A stretch of DNA of 64,000 nucleotides from Kappaphycus alvarezii (taxonomy: Eukaryota; Rhodophyta; Florideophyceae; Gigartinales; Solieriaceae). The number at the start of each line of letters is the position of its first letter. The stretch's first letter is position 1. Below, one piece after another: positions 59,321-64,000 of the stretch. The position numbers and the translations under genes were made by a program. Location of the stretch: NCBI GenBank assembly GCA_002205965.3, contig NADL03000519.1, positions 372,001 to 436,000 on the forward strand. The letters are read 5' to 3'. The notes below the pieces were generated by a model. It saw only the letters and a list, made by a program, of their open reading frames with translations. It did no database searches and had not been told where the DNA came from.

Positions 59321-59333
59321 GAGCGAGGGGGCG
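59321..59333 (+). other. Polypurine tract, Ty3
   Basis: GAGCGAGGGGGCG directly precedes the 3' LTR, the expected place for plus-strand priming. Confidence 0.6.
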
Positions 59334-59967
59334 TGATATAATGAAAATTGTAGATATTCCTTGGCATGCTGCGCTGGCTGATTTGGCATGCTGCGCTGGC
59401 CGAGTTGGCATGCTGCGCTGGCCGAGTTGGCATGCTGTGCTGGCTGAGTTGGCATGCTGCGCTGGCTGAGCTGTCACTGTACTTACAATTATATTTTTAA
59501 TTAGTTTTAGAGGGATGCTTTGCACTGTACTGTGGCGGTGCAGATTTGGCACATAGGTACTGTATAGGTGCTACAGAATGTGAGGGTTGAAAACTCTATA
59601 TAAGGGGCTGTTTGCATGAAATGGTAGGACTACTTGGGAGCCAGCATACCCGAGCGGGGCGCTCAACAAGTTAAGTCAAACGCAAAGCATAAAGGAAGTT
59701 GGCAGACAACTTCAAGCCAAGTTCCGAGTAGTAGGAAGTTGAAAGTCAACTTCAGACCCAAGAAAACTTTTTCTTACGCTAGTCGCAGAGCGTCGGTGGT
59801 AGACCCTGCCCCTTTTATACTTGCTTGTAGCTTCCTCAACTCTCTTCTATATACACTCCCTTTTGTTCGTTCAACAATACCACGACAGCACTTTTGTCGC
59901 TCGCAACACCTCCTTCTCAGGGTAATTGGTTCTGAGGATCTCTTCTCCCGCCGATTTACCCCTATCA
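59334..59967 (+). repeat. 3' LTR, Ty3 element
   Basis: 634 bases, four substitutions from the 5' LTR, with the same 22-bp array and TATA box. Confidence 0.97.
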
Positions 59968-60226
59968 GATATATCCGATCTATCCCATGGTTTTCCAGAC
60001 AACCACAATCGCCTCAAAAAGGGTATACCGACACAGTAATGGGGAAGGAACTACGCTCCCTAAAATGCTACTATCAGGCCAGGCATCAAGCAGGCCGCAT
60101 TGGACATGACGGCTGCTGCAGCGTGCCTTTGCATCAAAACCCCCCGAACCTTTCCGTACGTCTCCAGTGCCCTCACAGCCACGTTCCTTGCCACGTCATT
60201 TAGCACTGCACATGCATCCGGGTACC
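59968..60226 (-). pseudogene. LINE-like remnant (-): 3' end with box, UTR and C-terminal domain
   Basis: From 60226 down the minus strand reads YPDACAVLNDVARNVAVRAL, then ETYGKVRGVLMQRHAAAAVM and SNAACLM, to TAG at 60060-60062. About 75 bases of shared 3' UTR follow, then the terminal box, which the Ty3 insertion split (59973-59986 here, 54111-54147 on the other side). The match to 62189-62521 is close. 5'-truncated. Confidence 0.55.
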
Positions 60227-61149
60227 CCCCCATATGCCTCTATCACGCTTTGATCCGCCTCGATAAAGATTGACTACCCCCTACTGTAGATCCTGTAACG
60301 AGGGAAAATTTAGGTAGTTTAATATTTCGAAAGTAATCTAATTCCCATAAGTAAGGCCACAATACCCTCCGCATGCTTCTGTGTAACACTGTACAACTCG
60401 TAAACATTTACCACCAGATATTCTATTAGGGATTTAGGTGATCCTGAAACGCCATTAATACAAAATCATAGGGGTTCCAGATTTTCAACACTCGCAGCAG
60501 TCAAATATATCTTCCAAGATGAAAACACCCAAAGGTTCCCACTTTGCTAGCCTTCAAGCGAATTGCACCCTTTCTTTACCACTTACCAATTAGCGGATTA
60601 CCCCACATATATGGGAACATAGCCAACTGCATCTCATCTCTCAAATAACAAAGTACTCTAAGTTTCCCCATTTACAAAATCCAGTGTTACTGGACAATTC
60701 GGACCTATCTGCAAGCTCTAAATATGCGTCCTCACATGCCAGCCAATAAGGCCAATTCCGAAAAGTATCAGTGTTTGTGTTTCAATCTTTTGCACCCCCA
60801 GCTCTTAACATGCTTGCCTATCCCCCGGGCCCCGATGACCAATGGTAGGACTATCCCATGCGAATTCTGTAATGAGCAGGATCCCGCGGTCAATCAAATA
60901 CTCGTCTAATTACCAGCGAGTTACGGATGTGCAATCCATTTAAATATATAAAAATTGTGCTCCATGTCCTTCATACAGTCGAGTTAGCATACGATTTGGC
61001 CTCTGATGTTTTAGTACAAATCCAAAAGACTTGAGACCTTCCGTTATACGTCTGTTCAAATCGTTTCTTGTCAAGGTACCACCTTTAAGAATTGAAAACT
61101 CCCGTAAGTAGACGCGCGCATCTGGTCCCAACTCTTATCAGCGAAATAA
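60227..61149. other. Intergenic; one terminal box, upstream region of gene B
   Basis: A terminal box arm lies at 60504-60541 (AATATATCTTCCAAGATGAA, then AACACCCAAAGGTTCCC). The 63-codon minus frame at 60940-61131 has no known motif. AAATATATAAAA near 60942 is about 200 bases before the ATG of gene B and might serve as a TATA element. Confidence 0.35.
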
Positions 61150-62043
61150 ATGATGCATTTCCGATACCATGTCTCTGCTCCTTTGAAAACCTTCATCATC
61201 CCCGTCTCCCTCTTAACCCTTCTCTTTTTCCTGCAGACTAGCGCACCTTCAAACGCACCTACAAACTATTGGCCGACTCCGGTCACAAGGTTTGCAAACT
61301 ACACAGTCTCCTCTTCATTCCATCCCCACTCTCTTTGTTTCATTTATGATCGCCCACCTCGCACGGGGAGCTCCACTATTTCTGCCGCCCTTCATTCATG
61401 CTTGCGGTCTCACGGATTTCATCAGCCGCATCTCGAGTCTCGTGACGCTAGGACTCAACTGATGAGGCGAATGCTATCACTGCCCTACAGTCGAGTCGGA
61501 TTACTATCGCACCACATGTACTTGAATCGTCAGGATATTAATATGGCAAAACAAGGATGCCGGCGGCTTGTATATGTTTCAAGCTGTAGTCCAATGCGAA
61601 GGCGCATTTGGTCTGCGGTCAAGTATTCAATTGTTGGGCGTAATTTCTCGGGAACAATAAAAACAGGAACCGTTCGGCGTGCGTTAAGAAGAGCAAAAAA
61701 TAACAAAAGATGGGAACAATTCTTGGAGGCTTATCCATACGTTGGAAGTGGAGATATCGAGATAGGCGTCATTCAAGACGAAAGATTGGCTCCTGATTAT
61801 GTCGTGAGGAGAGAGAGGATGGTAGAGGATTTAGGTCGGCTGTTGCGTGCCCTCAGATGCGAACGGGAGGTGTTTGAAAGTTATAATATCCACAAAGATG
61901 GGGCAAATGAGGAGGAGGTGATGAAAGTGATTAGACTGAAGTCTGGGGATCGCCTCTATAACTGGTTGAAGCAGATGGCCGAGAGAAGAAACGATCTAGG
62001 AATTAAGAAAATGGAGTATTTCGCAAAATCATTTTACGATTAG
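61150..62043 (+). CDS. Sulfotransferase-like type II membrane protein (gene B)
   Basis: Paralogue of the gene at 52739, 297 residues, uninterrupted. Hydrophobic anchor at about residues 14-28 (TFIIPVSLLTLLFFL) after a short basic N-terminus. LCFIYDRPPRTGSST (R68-T76) is the 5'-phosphosulfate loop, identical to gene A in its core. YVSSCSPMRRRIWSAVKYS (142-160) carries Arg152-x7-Ser160 for the 3'-phosphate, followed by VGRNF as in gene A. APDYV and the C-terminal DRLYNWLKQMAERRNDLG block match PDYV and DRVYRWLSYLARERNSDG. Two ATGs are adjacent at the start; the first is used. Role as for gene A: PAPS-dependent sulfation in the secretory pathway, acceptor unknown. A LINE-like remnant with terminal box begins 30 bases after the stop. 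Confidence 0.8.
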   Translation: MMHFRYHVSAPLKTFIIPVSLLTLLFFLQTSAPSNAPTNYWPTPVTRFANYTVSSSFHPHSLCFIYDRPPRTGSSTISAALHSCLRSHGFHQPHLESRDARTQLMRRMLSLPYSRVGLLSHHMYLNRQDINMAKQGCRRLVYVSSCSPMRRRIWSAVKYSIVGRNFSGTIKTGTVRRALRRAKNNKRWEQFLEAYPYVGSGDIEIGVIQDERLAPDYVVRRERMVEDLGRLLRALRCEREVFESYNIHKDGANEEEVMKVIRLKSGDRLYNWLKQMAERRNDLGIKKMEYFAKSFYD

Positions 62044-62074
62044 CAGACTAGTACTCGGTCAATATGCATCCTTG

Positions 62075-62122
62075 GGAAAAGTCTTAGTGTTTTACTCTCG
62101 GAAGATATATTCGATCTATCCT
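62075..62122 (-). repeat. Terminal box after gene B
   Basis: GGAAAAGTCTTAGTGTTTTA, then CTCTCGGAAGATATATTCGA and TCTATCCT, followed by the shared 3' UTR sequence (CTGACAACCACAGTCGACTC). Confidence 0.75.
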
Positions 62123-62188
62123 AAAGATTTCCTGACAACCACAGTCGACTCAAAAGAGCATACCGACATAGTCTTGAGGGAGGAACGA

Positions 62189-62521
62189 CTATCCGTAAAA
62201 GGCCATCTTAAAGGCAGCTATCAAACAGACCGCATTGGACATGACGGATACTCCAACGTGCTTTTGCATCAAAATCATCCGAACCTTTCCGTACGTCTCC
62301 ATTGCCCTCACGACCAAGTTCCTTGCCACGCCATTTAGCACCGCACATGGATCTGGGTGCCAACCTCCAAGGGTGGAGATTGGCAAAGGAATGAGCCTAC
62401 CTCTGGTGGAGGTCGTGATAAAAGATTGATATCTTCTCTGCTCCGAATTACGCGCCGCATTCAGAGAGGAAATCGGTTTGAAGGCCCTTGCTCTCCTGTT
62501 AGAGAGAGCCAAGGATTTCAC
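62189..62521 (-). pseudogene. LINE-like remnant: longest C-terminal fragment
   Basis: 110-codon frame reading RRARAFKPISSLNAARNSEQ, then LIPLPISTLGGWHPDPCAVL, NGVARNLVVRAMETYGKVRM, ILMQKH and VMSNAVCLIAAFKMAF. The layout (arginine-rich helix, F/L-x-P-L, LGGWHPDA, A-x-R, RHA, NA) resembles the C-terminal end of RT-derived proteins known from algae and oomycetes; this is recalled, not searched. About 65 bases separate the stop from the box at 62122. Upstream of 62521 only short pieces remain, so the copy is 5'-truncated. Confidence 0.55.
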
Positions 62522-62639
62522 GAAGGCGACATCTTAAGAGTCGGTCCGTCCGCTGCCTCGCATTTCGCTAGGATGTTTAGCCTTATGAGGTGGAGTCCAT
62601 GGCACGGCTTTACGGCAGGATGATGAGCAGTTCATACGA

Positions 62640-63589
62640 GGTCTTTTGCGTGAGTGGTGACATGGCGATTATGTTGGTTGATTCTGTGGGTTTTTATTGA
62701 TCTGAAACCGACCCTTGCCACAAATTCATTTATCTTTAATCCCGAGATTTATCCTTAACATCTTCTTTATTGAACCAGTTGTCATACCTTTTCTCTTATA
62801 AAAAGAAATCTTAGAAGCCCTTCCTCTTTACGAATCGCAAATTCACTGTACGAATCCATTTTCTATTTTGTTTTTGAATATTTGGTCCTGTCATTTTTGA
62901 GAAGAAACTTTTCGACTCGTGATCCGCTTCGTCCTCCAAATTCCGTTCAGACATTTTATCAAGCAGTTTTTTGCCCAGAATTCGTGCATATTTAAAGGCG
63001 CCGTATCGCTTTGCATTTCTCATGTTCACCATGAATAAGAAAATATCCAGTAAATTGTTCTATTCACCGGCAACTTAATCAGAGTAACAATCCAGTCTTC
63101 AAATTCTCCATCGGATAACCCTCACACTCCCCTAAGGTGTCATCAACATACGCAATCTCCGCAAATCACTCATTAACGCCAAATCAACCAAAGCCCACTG
63201 CCCGCCAATGATTTGGCTTTGATGAGCAATGAGCCAACAGCCCACGAGGAATATTACAAAAGGGTGGTGAAGAGACAGTGGCGGGTATGGACGGATCCTA
63301 AGATGAAATGGACGGAGTAGCCATGTGGGAGACCTTGAAGTACACACGTGGATGAGTTTCTGTCTAGGACGGAGGGGATGGTAACAGAGCAATCATTGTC
63401 TTGGACTACTCTGTGAGAGATGGAGCGGAAAATGAGAGTCGTAATGAGAGGTTGGATGACCTTGATACTTCCGAGGAAGAAACCTGTCATTCTGGGCTGG
63501 TTGACAGAAAATTAAGGTTCTGCATTGATGTGTGGATATTTTTTATAGTTTTTTTGGCTCTAGTCTCGAATAGGGAGACTTTGTGAAGC
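62640..63589. other. Intergenic, nothing firm
   Basis: A 73-codon basic frame at 62811-63032 (-) and overlapping short frames at 63132-63490 have no known motif. Part of 63250-63480 weakly resembles 23100-23330, just upstream of the degenerate LTR there. Confidence 0.3.
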
Positions 63590-64000
63590 ACATATAAATA
63601 TTTATCCTAAGAGTATTCAAAATCAGTCTCTTCTGTCCACAAGATTCCGATGAATGGATTTTACGGTATTTATTAGGTTTTTTGATACTTAAGAATTAGC
63701 CGATCAGTCAATAGAAGCTGGGTAGATTTCTTTTTGTCTAGTGCAGGGCAAGCATGTTGAGAGACAATTTCAAGTGCAGACCCAAACGGTTGCAAAGATG
63801 AAACTCACTGTCTGGTCTAAGAAGCGTTTCTTTTAGGTGCGTCACTGAGAATATTGGGTAGAACTTGCTCTTTCTACCCTCACGTGCATCCCTTGACGTT
63901 CCGGCCATGTCCTTCTCTTTCATTTTTTTAAAGATTCAGAATAACAATAAATACTCGATCTTAAACAAGAGAAACACCACTTCCATGTTTGTACACAATT
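63590..64000 (+). repeat. Degenerate LTR of the Ty3 family, running off the right edge
   Basis: AAATATTTATCCTAAGAGTA near 63597, then TTACGGTATTTATTAGG, AGAATTAGCC, GAGACAATTTCAAGTGCAGA and AGATGAAACTCACTGTCTGG correspond in order to the LTR at 23350-23893. The end is outside or too diverged. Confidence 0.5.

Larger units (their letters stand above)
54148..59967 (+). mobile_element. Ty3/gypsy LTR retrotransposon, recent but defective
   Basis: 5.8-kb element with two 634-base LTRs (54148-54781 and 59334-59967) beginning TGATA and ending TATCA. They differ at four sites (54440 region C/T, plus three in CCCAACAATTT versus CCCGCCGATTT). Flanked by GATAT duplications. Order gag - zinc knuckles - protease - RT - RNase H - integrase defines Ty3/gypsy. 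Pol is spread over many frames, and the integrase C-terminus is missing between about 59200 and 59320. It sits inside a LINE-like remnant downstream of sulfotransferase gene A. Confidence 0.97.

Overview
The window is a repeat-rich piece of a eukaryotic nuclear genome. Only two genes look intact, and both are single uninterrupted reading frames of 285 and 297 codons for membrane-anchored sulfotransferase-like proteins (52739-53596 and 61150-62043). Almost everything else recognisable is mobile DNA at various stages of decay. Intronless genes, sulfotransferase paralogues and a large load of LTR retrotransposons fit a marine alga, most likely a red alga. That is inference from gene content; no rRNA, tRNA or organelle marker was seen to confirm it.

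Layout. 1-2011 (-): broken hAT transposase running off the left edge. 2.9-6.6 kb: two degenerate solo LTRs of a Ty3/gypsy family and two remnants of a LINE-like reverse-transcriptase C-terminal region. 7088-7525: short terminal-inverted-repeat element with TA target duplication. 7.5-23.3 kb: mostly unassignable, ORF-poor, increasingly AT-rich DNA. 23.35-28.7 kb: old, heavily mutated Ty3/gypsy element (+). 28.7-33.5 kb: nothing recognised. 33.5-45.2 kb: composite region with two hairpin-ended retroelement remnants, a palindromic minisatellite in six blocks, a four-unit satellite, a solo copia LTR, and a full-length but mutated Ty1/copia element (37565-44356). 45.2-52.6 kb: decayed DNA, a perfect-looking hairpin made from two copies of a terminal box, and a strongly G-rich stretch. 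52.6-62.6 kb: the two sulfotransferase genes, each followed by the same LINE-like remnant; a young Ty3/gypsy element (54148-59967, TSD GATAT) sits inside the first remnant.

How the parts relate. The sulfotransferases share the PAPS-binding signatures and a short N-terminal membrane anchor and probably arose by duplication with their downstream repeat. The Ty3 element has LTRs differing at 4 of 634 positions, yet its gag-pol is broken by many frameshifts, lacks the integrase C-terminus and has Lys at the third DD35E position, so it must have been moved by proteins from another copy. The copia element has older LTRs (about 12 differences in 378) but fewer indels. The main unnamed pattern is a LINE-like family, seen only as 5'-truncated 3' ends, that carries a conserved C-terminal peptide and a roughly 45-base terminal box found at nine places.
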